The notes beneath the pieces are model-generated. The model searched no databases. It was not told the DNA's origin and worked only from the letters and a program-made list of their open reading frames with translations. 64,000 nt of DNA. Source: Scheffersomyces stipitis CBS 6054 (Eukaryota; Ascomycota; Pichiomycetes; Serinales; Debaryomycetaceae). Within the stretch, counting starts at the first letter, position 1, and each line of letters starts with the position of its first letter. The position numbers and the translations under genes were made by a program. Positions 32,094-41,973 of the stretch are shown piece by piece. The stretch spans positions 992,001 through 1,056,000 of the forward strand of contig NC_009045.1 in NCBI RefSeq assembly GCF_000209165.1, read 5' to 3'.

Positions 32094-33572
32094 CTACAAC
32101 CCGTTGCTGGCACAACTAAACGGATGCCCATATAAGCTATCCTCATAAGACCACACAATACTCTGAATGGTAGCATAAAGACCTGGACCCAAGATGTAGA
32201 AACCAATGACGACTAGAATCAAGTTCAAAATAATTTCCAACTTGGTCAACAACGACGATCTTGAGAAAATCTGAACGAGATTAAGACTTTCACCTTCAGT
32301 CTTCTGGTAGTACAACTTCTTCAACTTGAAGTATGCTCTTGCCCAGAAGAAAAATCCAAAGGAACAATCAAATAAAGACGACATCAAAGACAAAAGGTCT
32401 GAGAAGAATGGAATGACTTCAGCGATTACAAAGGCAATGACCCAGAGAATAGCATTCAATCCACCCCATACGAGCCACCCTCTAACTGTGTGACTGTTTC
32501 TGTGAACCGAGCTCTTGTCAAAAATCTCCTGGAATAAGAACTGCGACGAAACATTACTGTATAACGAACCGAGGAAGATGATGGTAGGAAGAGCGAAACT
32601 GAAAGCAATCTTCTTAAAGTTGCCACTCAATGACCCAAAAGCTGGTGCAGTGATGTAGTTGTTGCCGACATACACATAAACAATTGAACCTGCCAATGCA
32701 AATGTGATAAGTTCACAAATTGTAACGACATAAAGAGCCTTCTTGAATTCCTTTGGTTGCTTCATTTGTGAAATGAACGAAGGGTACGTGATTTGTCCAA
32801 CAAAAGTGTACACGATGTTCAATACGGCTGACATAATGGAAACATACGAGGTTCCTTTTTCCGGCCAAGCTGTCCAATGGATAGGCAAAGCAGTAGCTTC
32901 TTCCCATCCGCCGGGGTGATCTTGGATACCAGCAAAGATCATCGAAAGAACAACCGCGATGAACATGGTGATAGCAGAGAAGTAACCGACTCCAGACATA
33001 TGGGCAAATGTTCTTGGTAGAGACAACAAGAAGCAGATAATAGCCGTGACTACACCAAATACGACGGAACAGATAGTGGTATTGTCACTGATTGTATTGA
33101 AGTACTTCGAACCCACCAATACGTGCAACGACTGGATCAAGGTGTTGTTCAACAAGAAACACAATGCTGTTAAGTACCAGACCCATCTCTTACCCCAGAA
33201 AAGATGCTGGCCAATATCACATACGTTGGTCAAATGCGGATATGCAGCACAATAGTCCGAGATGATGAGCCCAGTATAGAGTACTAGCAACGATACGATA
33301 ACGGTGACTATGAGCCCCAACCCCAAACCTAGTACCGAGTAACTCCATGGGAAAGACATGATAGCAAGACATATGTACTCCGAAAAGAGGAGCCCCGCGG
33401 TTTTTTGCCAGGAACAGTTTCTATAGTTGATAGAGTGGCCAGCTTCTTGTTCAAGCTCGTTCTTAAGAAAAAGGTCGGCATCGGTGTCCGAATACGAAGT
33501 GAACGAAGCCCTTTCAAGATCGCTAGGGGCCTTGACATCGTCACGATAGGCTTGTTCGGTTAGATCAGACAT
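32094..33572 (-). CDS. Amino-acid transporter of the AAAP (Mtr/N-system) family
   Basis: 492 residues: a hydrophilic 55-residue cytosolic N-terminus, then about 11 membrane segments. The first segment region (SWQKTAGLLFSEYICLAIMSFPWSYSVLGLGLG) carries the AAAP-type 'x-FP-x-S-x-x-x-LG' pattern seen in filamentous fungal neutral and aromatic amino-acid permeases such as Neurospora Mtr. Other supporting features are VVTICELITFALAGSIVYVYVG and Pro-rich helix breaks. Substrate is unknown; neutral or aromatic amino acids are likely by family. I recognise no clear Saccharomyces orthologue, as the AVT proteins are more distant. Confidence 0.8.
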   Translation of the reverse strand: MSDLTEQAYRDDVKAPSDLERASFTSYSDTDADLFLKNELEQEAGHSINYRNCSWQKTAGLLFSEYICLAIMSFPWSYSVLGLGLGLIVTVIVSLLVLYTGLIISDYCAAYPHLTNVCDIGQHLFWGKRWVWYLTALCFLLNNTLIQSLHVLVGSKYFNTISDNTTICSVVFGVVTAIICFLLSLPRTFAHMSGVGYFSAITMFIAVVLSMIFAGIQDHPGGWEEATALPIHWTAWPEKGTSYVSIMSAVLNIVYTFVGQITYPSFISQMKQPKEFKKALYVVTICELITFALAGSIVYVYVGNNYITAPAFGSLSGNFKKIAFSFALPTIIFLGSLYSNVSSQFLFQEIFDKSSVHRNSHTVRGWLVWGGLNAILWVIAFVIAEVIPFFSDLLSLMSSLFDCSFGFFFWARAYFKLKKLYYQKTEGESLNLVQIFSRSSLLTKLEIILNLILVVIGFYILGPGLYATIQSIVWSYEDSLYGHPFSCASNGL

Positions 33573-34256
33573 ATCAGACAGAATTGATTAAATGACAGGA
33601 AGAAAGAAACAAAAATTCTACATTCAACCAACAAGAAAACCCTCCCGTAATATATCAATGCAAGTGAAGATTGTATAAAGTCTAGTACATGAAATTAAGG
33701 TTGCAAACTGGTTATTTTCTGCATCTGCAAGAAGTGTGGACATCCGTATGACGCAATCAAAGGTTGCAGGTGTTTCTATTTTTCTGTATCTTCCAAAATT
33801 AGTAGGATCTCTATCTCATCTGATTATTGGACAAATTGACCTTTATCGGGGCTTGCAAAGTAGGGGAAATTGCCCAGCTCCCTTTGATAGTGAAGTTAAT
33901 AAGGGCACGCATTGCAGTACGGCATTTAACGATGCCACAATTGCGATTGTACCAATGTCGTTGGATATGGTGAATCTTGTGTGTTTTCACCTGAAACTGA
34001 TGCATATACGATTGCAATCAGTTTCTCGTAAACCTATACTTATTGGTCAACGGATATGTGAATCGCTGTGAAAAACTGTCGACACCGCCAATCATCGAGA
34101 AGCCCTCAAAAGAAACCTCGTCCACTTGAAATTGTTGTCGTAGCATCTCACTAGGTGATCCTCTATATACGCTCCGTCCCATTGTATGGTATATAGAGAG
34201 AATGGTGTATATAGAGGGGTTCTGGTGGAGTCCATGATGGTACACGGTTAGGGTGT
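33573..34256. other. Intergenic region upstream of the AAAP transporter
   Basis: 684 bases without a supportable gene. Two TATATAGAG phrases lie near 34190-34220. Nothing else stands out. Confidence 0.4.
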
Positions 34257-34523
34257 CTACAAGGCTAAGACCAATGCCACGGTCAACGCAAAGACTCCAG
34301 TGACTATCCATCCATACTTGATGGTCTCGTTGACGTCGAACCGATCGGCTGGATTGAATTCGAAATTAGTGAATATTCTGGTAGATGGCTCTATATTGTC
34401 TTTACGAATCCACCATAGTGAATTCTTGAAGTAGTTAACAAGTCCATACTTCTGGAGAACTAGCAATGTGACAGCTACAGCCACTACTGCTACCAACGGA
34501 CTATTCCATATGTATCTTGTCAT
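34257..34523 (-). CDS. Small two-pass membrane protein, orphan
   Basis: 88 residues from the ATG at 34523; the open frame extends three codons further, without an ATG. One hydrophobic segment is near the N-terminus (about 8-24, VAVVAVAVTLLVLQ) and one at the C-terminus (about 70-88). Between them is a ~45-residue hydrophilic loop with NYFKNSLWWIRKDN. The layout suits a small organelle-membrane protein. I recognise no family. It is tandem with, and 354 bases from, the next minus-strand orphan. Confidence 0.5.
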   Translation of the reverse strand: MTRYIWNSPLVAVVAVAVTLLVLQKYGLVNYFKNSLWWIRKDNIEPSTRIFTNFEFNPADRFDVNETIKYGWIVTGVFALTVALVLAL

Positions 34524-34877
34524 CTCTAGCAAGGATGTTTTGGATTGAGTCTTCCCTCGATTCTGAGCAATGAATAGTTTGGTGACTGAGTCTTACTGTG
34601 ACTAACTGAAGGAACACTATGACTCAAAACAAGTATGTGATAAGATTGTAGACAAGTTTTAGAAGACACAGCTTAGCATGCAATACTTTTAGGAAGCGTG
34701 GTTAGTTTCAGTAGTTTTTCAGTAGCTATTCCAGTAGGTGTGAGTAACACCACTTTTGTTAACTAGCAAACGAGATTTTTCACTTACATCGCGCTCTTTT
34801 TAGTGCAGGCTAATTGCTCTCACAGTAGAGTAGCCTTCAAAAAGGCATGAGTCAGGCTGGTAGATCTCTATATAAAA
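34524..34877. other. Spacer between two orphan membrane-protein ORFs
   Basis: Contains ATTTTTCAC (34775-34783) and a TGACTCA at about 34610. Presumably the promoter of the 88-residue ORF. Confidence 0.4.
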
Positions 34878-35345
34878 CTACCATAGTCCACAGCTCTCGA
34901 GATTCTGGAAATACATCAAAACAAACTTCCATCGTCTGGTAAAAGTCACATTCACCCAGAAGAGAAAGAACAACGAAAGGCCCAAAGTAGCACCAACCAT
35001 CATCCCTGCCACAAGAAGCCTTAGAGCAGAGTAGGCAATATCGAGCACTGCTAGAACGTATCCGAACAACATCACAAGGCAGTTGGCTAGCACAGTGTTG
35101 GAATCGTATTTTGAGGTAATCATATCGACACTGGAAACGTTAAAGAACTCGTTGAACCCATTCGTGAACGGTGGTTCAAAGGTTTCTGGATACAAGAACA
35201 ACATCACAGGCAACTTTTCCGAAAGATTGAGATTGGCCACCACATCGTCTCTGACGTTACACGCTATTATCGTAACTAGACTCCACCAACTCATATTGCC
35301 AGTCTCTTCTGCTTTCTCCAAGCTTCGTATGATCTGATTCAACAT
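34878..35345 (-). CDS. Predicted membrane protein, orphan
   Basis: 155 residues. A soluble N-terminal half (about 1-75) is followed by two strongly hydrophobic segments (about 84-105 and 108-133) and a basic/aromatic C-terminal tail (TFTRRWKFVLMYFQ). An internal Met at residue 18 (MSWWSLV) is a possible alternative start. I recognise no family. With its minus-strand neighbour it forms a pair of small membrane-protein ORFs in an otherwise conserved neighbourhood. Confidence 0.5.
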   Translation of the reverse strand: MLNQIIRSLEKAEETGNMSWWSLVTIIACNVRDDVVANLNLSEKLPVMLFLYPETFEPPFTNGFNEFFNVSSVDMITSKYDSNTVLANCLVMLFGYVLAVLDIAYSALRLLVAGMMVGATLGLSLFFLFWVNVTFTRRWKFVLMYFQNLESCGLW

Positions 35346-35822
35346 TCAGTATTAGAGACTAACACTATCCTACTAACAAACACAAAACTACTCCAATCTG
35401 TGCACACCACCACTTCAGTTTATACAGGTGGGCCCTGAGTTGTGTCTATCAAGTAAATAACAATACTTGGAGTAACCAAGAAAGTCTGTATTTCAACACA
35501 ATGTAAAGAAAGCACGATAAGAAGATTTCTTTAAATAATATATTTGGGTGCGAAAAACTTCATCAGAGCTTTTAACTTGGTCTGTGGATATCTCGTCTTC
35601 CACAAATTCTACCCTGTCTCAAGAGTCGCTACGATCCTCGCTTCCGGAATTACTCATCTGGCACACTAGTATTATTTTGCTGTTGTCACAAATTGTAACT
35701 GAGTTTGACATTCTTGTTTTAGAATCTTCTTCTTCACATATACAAGTATCATTTCAAGATCTGAATCTGTCTATCATTTATTTCCATAGCAGCCTTTTAC
35801 CAGGGCAAACTGTGTTTCTTGC
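35346..35822. other. Divergent intergenic region, orphan membrane protein / F-box gene
   Basis: AT-rich; no gene supported. A 92-codon + strand ORF at 35548-35826 overlaps the F-box start and looks like noise. TTTGGGTGCGAAAA near 35544 is a one-base variant of the recurrent TTGCACCCA word. Confidence 0.4.
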
Positions 35823-37043
35823 ATGAAAAGACCATTTGTTCAGGAGGGTGTCCCGATCAAACACAGAAGGGTTGGAGCCCCTGCTGGTTTCGACTTCCTT
35901 GCTCTTCCCTTCGATACACAGAATCTCATCTTTCGTCATCTAGAACCTCGTGATATCATCAGTCTTTCTTGTATGGACTCCATGCATAGAAAGTACTTGT
36001 CTCCGTTTATTTTCCAGAATATCAAAGCTACGTGGCAGAAGCTTCTCTTTGAGAACGATAAGCCGATCCAAGAGAGGTTCTTCACCAAACATTCCCATTA
36101 CATTGAACAAATTCGAATTATAGACTGCTACTCATTTGGGGAGTTTCATGTAGACATCTTCACTAAAATCTTCAACCAGCATTTGTTACCCCGACTCGAG
36201 CACTTACTTGTTAACTCAAGCAACTCGTCCAACTGGTTGAAATATAGACAAAACGACAGCATCCGCAAAATCACGCTCTACTTCGAAAAGGACCATTTCG
36301 AGACCCAGAACGAGTTCTTATCATCGAATCCTAAGAATATTCGCCAGATAGTGAAAAGCACAAGCAACAATACAAGCCCCAGAATCTTCCATTTGAACCA
36401 TGTACACTTGTTCACGAGCTTAACAAAGTTGGTGTTAAACAATTACCACTTCAACTGGGGTTTAGACGAAGAGATCTCGACCCAGCATTTGCAAGAGTTA
36501 CGACTCCACAATTGCACATGGGAATATCCATTCCAGTTGTCGCAGTTCAACATCAACCACCAGTTGAAGGTGTTGTCATTGAACTACTCTCGTAACAACC
36601 CTTTTGTACTCTCTGAAAGATTCAACGTCTTCTTACTTACTGATGATACCGGAGGTTTGGCTAGTTTAGACCAGTTGGAAATCAATATTGCTACCGAGAA
36701 CTTGATAACTCAGACGTCTGTTCCTTCTACAGCGGTATCTTCATTCGGAAGAGTCTGGTCGTCTAGGTTATTCTGCAAGTTCATCAACAGAATGTCTTTT
36801 CCCAGCTTGCGCATATTGATCTGCCATGGATGGCTGATCAACCTCCACAACTTCAGATCGCTTCTTGCTACGTTGAATAGAGAAGATAACAACTTGGTAA
36901 AGTTAGACCTTTTGCTAGTGGACCCTTCAGACAACTACGACTTGAAGCTTATAGAACAGATAAAGAAGGAATCGCAGATCCTCTTCCCCTGGATGAAATT
37001 GAACTTGAAGTTGACAGACGACAAGATCATAGAAAGCGTATAA
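35823..37043 (+). CDS. F-box protein (SCF substrate receptor candidate)
   Basis: 406 residues. An F-box lies at about residues 25-70: FLALPFDTQNLIFRHLEPRDIISLSCMD..., with the usual Leu-Pro start and the helix that binds Skp1. The rest has irregular Leu-rich spacing (LEHLLVNSS, LTKLVLNNY, LQELRLHNC, LKVLSLNYS), which looks like degenerate leucine-rich repeats. It probably recruits an unknown substrate to an SCF ubiquitin ligase. I do not recognise a named orthologue. Confidence 0.78.
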   Translation: MKRPFVQEGVPIKHRRVGAPAGFDFLALPFDTQNLIFRHLEPRDIISLSCMDSMHRKYLSPFIFQNIKATWQKLLFENDKPIQERFFTKHSHYIEQIRIIDCYSFGEFHVDIFTKIFNQHLLPRLEHLLVNSSNSSNWLKYRQNDSIRKITLYFEKDHFETQNEFLSSNPKNIRQIVKSTSNNTSPRIFHLNHVHLFTSLTKLVLNNYHFNWGLDEEISTQHLQELRLHNCTWEYPFQLSQFNINHQLKVLSLNYSRNNPFVLSERFNVFLLTDDTGGLASLDQLEINIATENLITQTSVPSTAVSSFGRVWSSRLFCKFINRMSFPSLRILICHGWLINLHNFRSLLATLNREDNNLVKLDLLLVDPSDNYDLKLIEQIKKESQILFPWMKLNLKLTDDKIIESV

Positions 37044-37350
37044 AATGATAAATGATAAATGATAATGTTCACGATAATGATATTTAATTTCTGCCAAAGA
37101 GCCCAATTCCGGTTTTTCACATTCCACAATTGTTGCTGGGTTTCTATATAGAGTCACACTTATGTGTTTTAATAAATAATTGACTAGGTAATCACATCAG
37201 GATTTCTACTAGATTAGAGTATGGAGACATATATGGTACGCGCTACCATGTTGAAATATGTATGCAGGATCTCTCTATTTTTCTCTATTTCCATACATTT
37301 CGTCAGGATCTTTGTATTCATTTTCATCAACCACAGCATTTTCATGAGCT
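37044..37350. other. Short spacer, F-box gene to PGA1
   Basis: Begins with ATGATAAATGATAAATGATAA direct repeats just after the F-box stop. No gene seen. Confidence 0.4.
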
Positions 37351-38040
37351 ATGAAGAATACCCTCGGCTTGTTGATCCAGTTTCTACTATTAGTGCGATT
37401 CGTTGTCGGCAACACGGAATCGTTTCTTCTCTCTGTTCCTTACTATTTCGACATCAACAGCCATCCTCAGTTACTAAGTGAGGACGATGCCTTGAATAGA
37501 CACATTGCAACACTCAACGCGTCTCACAGCTTGCTTGAGAATTATCCGATTGAGCTGATAGAGACGCGTCACAACGGCCTCAATGTTTCCAACATCATCG
37601 CTATCAGAGACTACGATTCGTTCTCCAAACCTAAGAAACAGCTCTTGGTCAAACTAAACAACTACGGAGACACGAGCTTTGCGTCACGTGATCTTCTCTA
37701 TGTCAAGCTCTGTTGGCCTGCGACTTTTGCCTTTGATTTTAGAGTGAGCCATCGTTTTATTGCGGCACGTGATTTTCTTGAATTGGGCCAGGCTGGAGAT
37801 GAGGATGTGCTTGATATGTATGTAGTGGTAGAGTACGAGTTCATAGGAGAGACCAGTGATGCTTCACGGTACTTGAGCGAGAATGACGAGGTTGTTTTCC
37901 AGCTCTATGTGACAAAATTGCCTGCCAGATGGTTGCCTATTCCAATAGAGCTCTATGGGTTTGTGGTTTATTTTGTGGATGTCACTATCCTATTGGTGAG
38001 TTTGGTTGTGCCGTGGATGTATGGATATATTTTCAGTTAA
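37351..38040 (+). CDS. PGA1: GPI mannosyltransferase II subunit Pga1-like
   Basis: 229 residues. An N-terminal signal peptide (about 1-20, ending VVG) is followed by NTESFLLSVPYYFDI, a lumenal domain (about 21-195) and one C-terminal membrane segment (about 200-225). This is the layout of Pga1, the essential ER partner of Gpi18 that adds the second mannose to GPI anchors. Length is slightly above Saccharomyces Pga1. The call rests on the layout and the N-terminal mature sequence; the family diverges fast, so it is moderately sure. Confidence 0.65.
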   Translation: MKNTLGLLIQFLLLVRFVVGNTESFLLSVPYYFDINSHPQLLSEDDALNRHIATLNASHSLLENYPIELIETRHNGLNVSNIIAIRDYDSFSKPKKQLLVKLNNYGDTSFASRDLLYVKLCWPATFAFDFRVSHRFIAARDFLELGQAGDEDVLDMYVVVEYEFIGETSDASRYLSENDEVVFQLYVTKLPARWLPIPIELYGFVVYFVDVTILLVSLVVPWMYGYIFS

Positions 38041-38454
38041 GGTTACAGAATATCAGCCAATGAATAATAGTCACGTTCGGCTATAGAATCGGTTACAGGA
38101 ATTCTGTCACCTTTTTCTTTCTGTGTTCCCAGACGTCATTTGTAGTGGCATGCTGTATGGGAGTCTTGGCACATGACGCGATTCACATGATCCCATCCAT
38201 GCTCAGTCTTTTTTGATTTTTGAATCCCCTGGAACGTTCTAAATAATAGAATGATTCTTCTGTCATTAACCAATAGGATTGTACAATCACAGATAAAGCT
38301 ACTTTTAACAGTGTAGGTATACAGTCGACGATAAACGTATACTTTTGACATTTAGTGTCTATATAAAGCATTTCCAGCAACAATTGACCATCCAGTTCAA
38401 TTTTCAATTCGAGTCACATCTTTAATCCCGTTCATCTCCATACCCGTGTCCACG
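38041..38454 (+). promoter_or_regulatory. IGO1 promoter with stress-type motifs
   Basis: A TATA box (TATATAAA, 38360-38367) lies about 88 bases before the ATG. Further upstream is CCCCT (38226-38230), the stress-response element core. GGAACGTTCT and GAATGATTCTTC nearby have the GAA/TTC spacing of heat-shock elements. These fit a gene of the quiescence and stress pathway, but the motifs are short and unproven. Confidence 0.4.
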
Positions 38455-38835
38455 ATGTCTTTGCAAGATGAAGACCCATTGGGCCCTCCCACCAACACCC
38501 AGAACATAGACTTGTCCAAGTTGTCGCCCCAGGAGTTGCGTATCTACCGAATGTATGGCAAGTTGCCTACGACCCAGCAGATATTGCTGTCGAAATTTCA
38601 GGACAAAAAGTATTTTGACAGTGGCGACTACGCTATGCAAAAACAGCTAGGGGGAGGATTCAGATCCGGACTCCCTGGTGGAATACCCATGAAACACCCC
38701 AACGCCGAAAAGGTCAAGGAAATATATAACCGGAACTCGATCAGTGGTTCCAATTCGGGGATCTTGTTCAATGGGAAATCAGGCTTGTTGAACGAGTCCA
38801 CCCCTGGTGAAGAAGAAGAATCTGAGTCGAAGTAA
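38455..38835 (+). CDS. IGO1: Endosulfine-family PP2A inhibitor Igo1
   Basis: 126 residues from the ATG at 38455; the frame is open upstream, but without an ATG. The endosulfine core is KYFDSGDYAMQ, with the phospho-acceptor Ser at residue 56. In this family Greatwall/Rim15 phosphorylates that Ser, turning the protein into an inhibitor of PP2A-Cdc55 and protecting mRNAs at entry into quiescence. A helical lead (LSPQELRIYRMYGKLPTTQQILLSKFQ) precedes it, as in all members. The tail is Ser/Glu-rich. Confidence 0.93.
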   Translation: MSLQDEDPLGPPTNTQNIDLSKLSPQELRIYRMYGKLPTTQQILLSKFQDKKYFDSGDYAMQKQLGGGFRSGLPGGIPMKHPNAEKVKEIYNRNSISGSNSGILFNGKSGLLNESTPGEEEESESK

Positions 38836-39415
38836 CAACTTTAGAAAGACTGCCAAAACACGATCTTTATGACCAGTAAGATTAATTAAGTTCACTAATA
38901 TTAATTTAGATTAACTATCAAGTAAGCTATCGAGCTATAGTCAGTTAATCTATCCCAATACAGCAGCATGTGTTGGAAGCTGGTATCGCATCTGTGCCAC
39001 GTTCGTTCTGATACCGGTACACGATTATTCTAAAAACCAAAAAAATCTGTAACTTTCCCAGGATTGCAAGTGTCGTCCAACTCCATGGCTTGAGCAATGG
39101 CTCAGAGAGCTGAGCTCGTTACACCGCTTCTGACACTCTGGGATATTTCTTTATTTAGGTAATGGAAGACTTAGATTTTTGTGCTCTCTGTACGAGAAAA
39201 TACACGAACATGATGAATTAGATGTACGAAAAAGGTTCGAAAGTATGTAGATGTAATTGTTGTAGCATTTATGAAATTTAGTAGTCTCAAATTCAATGCT
39301 CATGATTGAGATCAACTCGTTAAATTTCAAGATTGCTCTGTTGCTCTGTTTTTTTTACATTTCTTTATAAAATACAATACATATGAATAAACGTCTATGT
39401 CGAATACATATATAG
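38836..39415. other. Intergenic region, IGO1 to ATG10
   Basis: AT-rich; nothing supportable beyond a T-run near 39350. Confidence 0.4.
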
Positions 39416-39994
39416 ATGTTCTGTTTGACTAATGACCTCTTCAATCGCCATATAGCCCAATTCCACGATTTGCTTGTGAAACATCTCCAATTTGTTGGAA
39501 ATGAGCATTTCGCAATCAAGATAACCAACAATTTCCAGAGAACATTCCCACCTAACCAAAGCAAGACTTTGTCATACATCAGTCTTTCTGTCGTAGATCT
39601 CAAAGACATTATTGTGGTCAATATCACGTTTACTGTTTCTTTCAGTGATATCTACGAAGTTCCAGTGGTACATTTCAGGGTTAGCGATGAGACTGGATCT
39701 CTCACGTTTGACTTAGATAAACTAGACAGCTATATTAAATTGATAGGGAAGGATTACACCAAAGATAAGGTGGATTTGCTCTTGGTAAATCATCCGTTGT
39801 TAAACGAAACTTGGTGGAGTATCCATCCTTGCTACGGTCAAGAAGTAGTTGCACAGTTTCTTGAAAATACAGTAGAGCCACTGGATTCAGAGGGCGCAAA
39901 GAGTATCAAGTACATGAGTACATGGTTTGGTGTCTACGGGATAGGTGCCGTGTTTGACAGCTTGAGTTTTAGATTAGTCACAGTAACTATATGA
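39416..39994 (+). CDS. ATG10: E2-like conjugating enzyme Atg10
   Basis: 192 residues. Atg10 transfers Atg12 to Atg5 during autophagosome formation. The family active-site motif is present: LLVNHPLLNETWWSIHPCYGQEVV, with the catalytic Cys in HPC at residue 139. Upstream, IYEVPVVHFRVSDETG matches the conserved beta-sheet segment of the E2-like core (Y-x-VP-x-L-x-F). The N-terminus is close to the usual start for small yeast Atg10 proteins (~170-200 residues). Confidence 0.85.
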   Translation: MFCLTNDLFNRHIAQFHDLLVKHLQFVGNEHFAIKITNNFQRTFPPNQSKTLSYISLSVVDLKDIIVVNITFTVSFSDIYEVPVVHFRVSDETGSLTFDLDKLDSYIKLIGKDYTKDKVDLLLVNHPLLNETWWSIHPCYGQEVVAQFLENTVEPLDSEGAKSIKYMSTWFGVYGIGAVFDSLSFRLVTVTI

Positions 39995-40275
39995 CAGTGT
40001 ATTTATGTTTATTGAAATGAAGATTGTCTGGACAATAAGAAGTGGAGTGTAATGTATATATGAATGAATGCTGTTCCAGGGTTACTGGGGAGAGATAAAT
40101 ATGTCTAGCGAATCTGACTGAACAGTACTATAAGAATGGAAGATTCGGGACAATACTATAACAATACTGGAATAGTATTGAACATGTACGATATTCTAGT
40201 TCGAGTAACTACTCTAGAAAGCTAGATATCAAGACCATCGTTTGTTTTGATATAGTTTTTGATTATGTCTACTCT
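39995..40275. other. Convergent spacer, ATG10 / NUZM
   Basis: 281 bases between two converging genes. Repeated AATACTATAA/GGAATAGTATT phrases occur near 40120-40175 and form a weak inverted repeat. No gene. Confidence 0.35.
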
Positions 40276-40851
40276 CTAGGCTGTGGCCTTCTTTTCGGTG
40301 AAAATACGACATGGATATTCTTCGGTGAACATACCATGTTCTGGCTCTTGCAAAATAGTCCATTGGAACTTGTTCAAGGATGGAGCAACAATAGGTTCAC
40401 CAGACTTGCCCAACAATTGACCCTTCACAACGTCAGCTGGAACGGACGACAAGGTTGTAGCCAAGGAGACGTCACTAGCACTATCAATGAAAACGGACAA
40501 CTCTTCAGTGCCTTTGTTACCAATGGAGATTCTGGGCTTCTGTACAGATCCCAACTGTAACAAGCCAGAGACCTTTGTTTGGTTAAAGCTGTGCACTTGA
40601 GGATAGTTTCTTCTGTAATCTCTCTTGTAGTAGGCATTTCCCTTGATATCACCAGCTGGCAAGGTTACTGGTTCCACGTATTTTTTGGCATCATCAATTC
40701 TAGCTCCTGGTGGAACGACTCTGAAGTATGCTACCAAGGGATTACCCGAGGATCTGTTGGGAACAAGGGAAAGAATTTGTCTGACTTTCTCCCAAATCCC
40801 CGTGGATTGCGTTGTGTATTTCTTCCATACTGGGACTGGACCTCCGGACAT
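40276..40851 (-). CDS. NADH:ubiquinone oxidoreductase (complex I) 21.3-kDa-type accessory subunit, NUZM family
   Basis: 191 residues. Sequence features match the fungus-specific complex I subunit known as NUZM in Yarrowia and the 21.3-kDa subunit in Neurospora. These include the N-terminal KKYTTQSTGIWEKVRQ, then NRSSGNPLVAYFR, PPGAR, VTLPAGDIKGNAYYKRDYRRNYP, and LLQLGS. It sits in the mitochondrial complex I and has no enzymatic centre. Its presence means proton-pumping complex I is kept, unlike in Saccharomyces. A Cbf1-type palindrome TCACGTGA lies about 142 bases upstream (40993-41000), in keeping with Cbf1's role at respiratory genes in non-Saccharomyces yeasts. Confidence 0.85.
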   Translation of the reverse strand: MSGGPVPVWKKYTTQSTGIWEKVRQILSLVPNRSSGNPLVAYFRVVPPGARIDDAKKYVEPVTLPAGDIKGNAYYKRDYRRNYPQVHSFNQTKVSGLLQLGSVQKPRISIGNKGTEELSVFIDSASDVSLATTLSSVPADVVKGQLLGKSGEPIVAPSLNKFQWTILQEPEHGMFTEEYPCRIFTEKKATA

Positions 40852-41973
40852 TCTGGCTCTTTTAGTGCTACGGAGGAAAGTTGGAGAATATGATTTGCGC
40901 TCAACCTGTTTTCACATTTCAATATTGGTAAAATTCTGCTGATTATTGGTTAGAAGTATATGTCACAAAACCAAAAGTCGTGCGAAGCTGTATCACGTGA
41001 GCCAAGTAGTATGGGTGCAAAAGGCAGAAATGGGAGAAGGAGTAAAGGATCTCTTTGCTGGGACTGGGCCACCTGATGATCATTGAAGCTCTAATAGACA
41101 GAGCCATGGATGCAATTGTAAGAAAAATTCTAACATCTTAAATGAGGATTCCATTTGAATTTGAAATTTATCTTTTCTTGAAGTGGTTATTATACAATGG
41201 CCGTTGAAGAACTGACATGGTTAGAGCTCGTATAGACTCAGAAGAACAGTTTATAATGACTCAAAATCATGCCAGAAACTCGAATAACATTGATTCAAGT
41301 AGTCTGTGTCCTTATCCTAAAAGTGGCTTGACTTCAGTCCAGTTCTCGTGTCCCTCATAATTGTGTTGGCGCTACCATGTTCTCCTATTCCAGTCTATTT
41401 TGTTGATATCAGCAGACTTTTGCCCAATTATGGGAGAGTCTCCTCTGAAAGTACAAAGAATTACAGCCTTGTCTCCAATATTTAATTCAAAACATTGTAG
41501 CATTTGGTTGCACGCAAAAACGTCTTGGTGATTTCTCAATTTCGCAGTTCCCCATTTTTAAGAATTAACCGACTAAGAATTCCAGTTCATCTTTTTTCTA
41601 CGGCTAACCACAGATTCAACTTTAATTTCAATTTACTAACCACAACTGAAATCGGAAAACCACATCCGACAATTGCCTCAGGTTCAAGATTTTTCATCGT
41701 ACTGGATTAGACGTATTGAAGTATTCAAACGTTTGAGAATTCATGAATCCTTCAAGTTTCTTCAAGATCAATATTCAAATTCAGTAAATTCAATTTTCAG
41801 TAGATATTTCAGCCTTATTCAGATCAAATCACTGGACTCAATTATATTGAATTGTACTCAATTATATCCAATTATATTCAAATACATTCAAATATACCAA
41901 CTATATTCTGTTGGGTTTCAATTCCGATCATTTCATCAATATTTCATCAATTTCTTTATACTTAACATCATAG
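40852..41973. other. Divergent promoter region, NUZM / HYM1
   Basis: About 1.1 kb. Near NUZM are TCACGTGA (40993-41000) and TTGCACCCA in reverse (41012-41020). Near HYM1 is an AT-rich leader with irregular repeats of CAATTATAT / CAAATA (about 41838-41905). A TGACTCA is at about 41259. ORFs at 41504-41710 and 41673-42047 lack domains. Confidence 0.45.
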
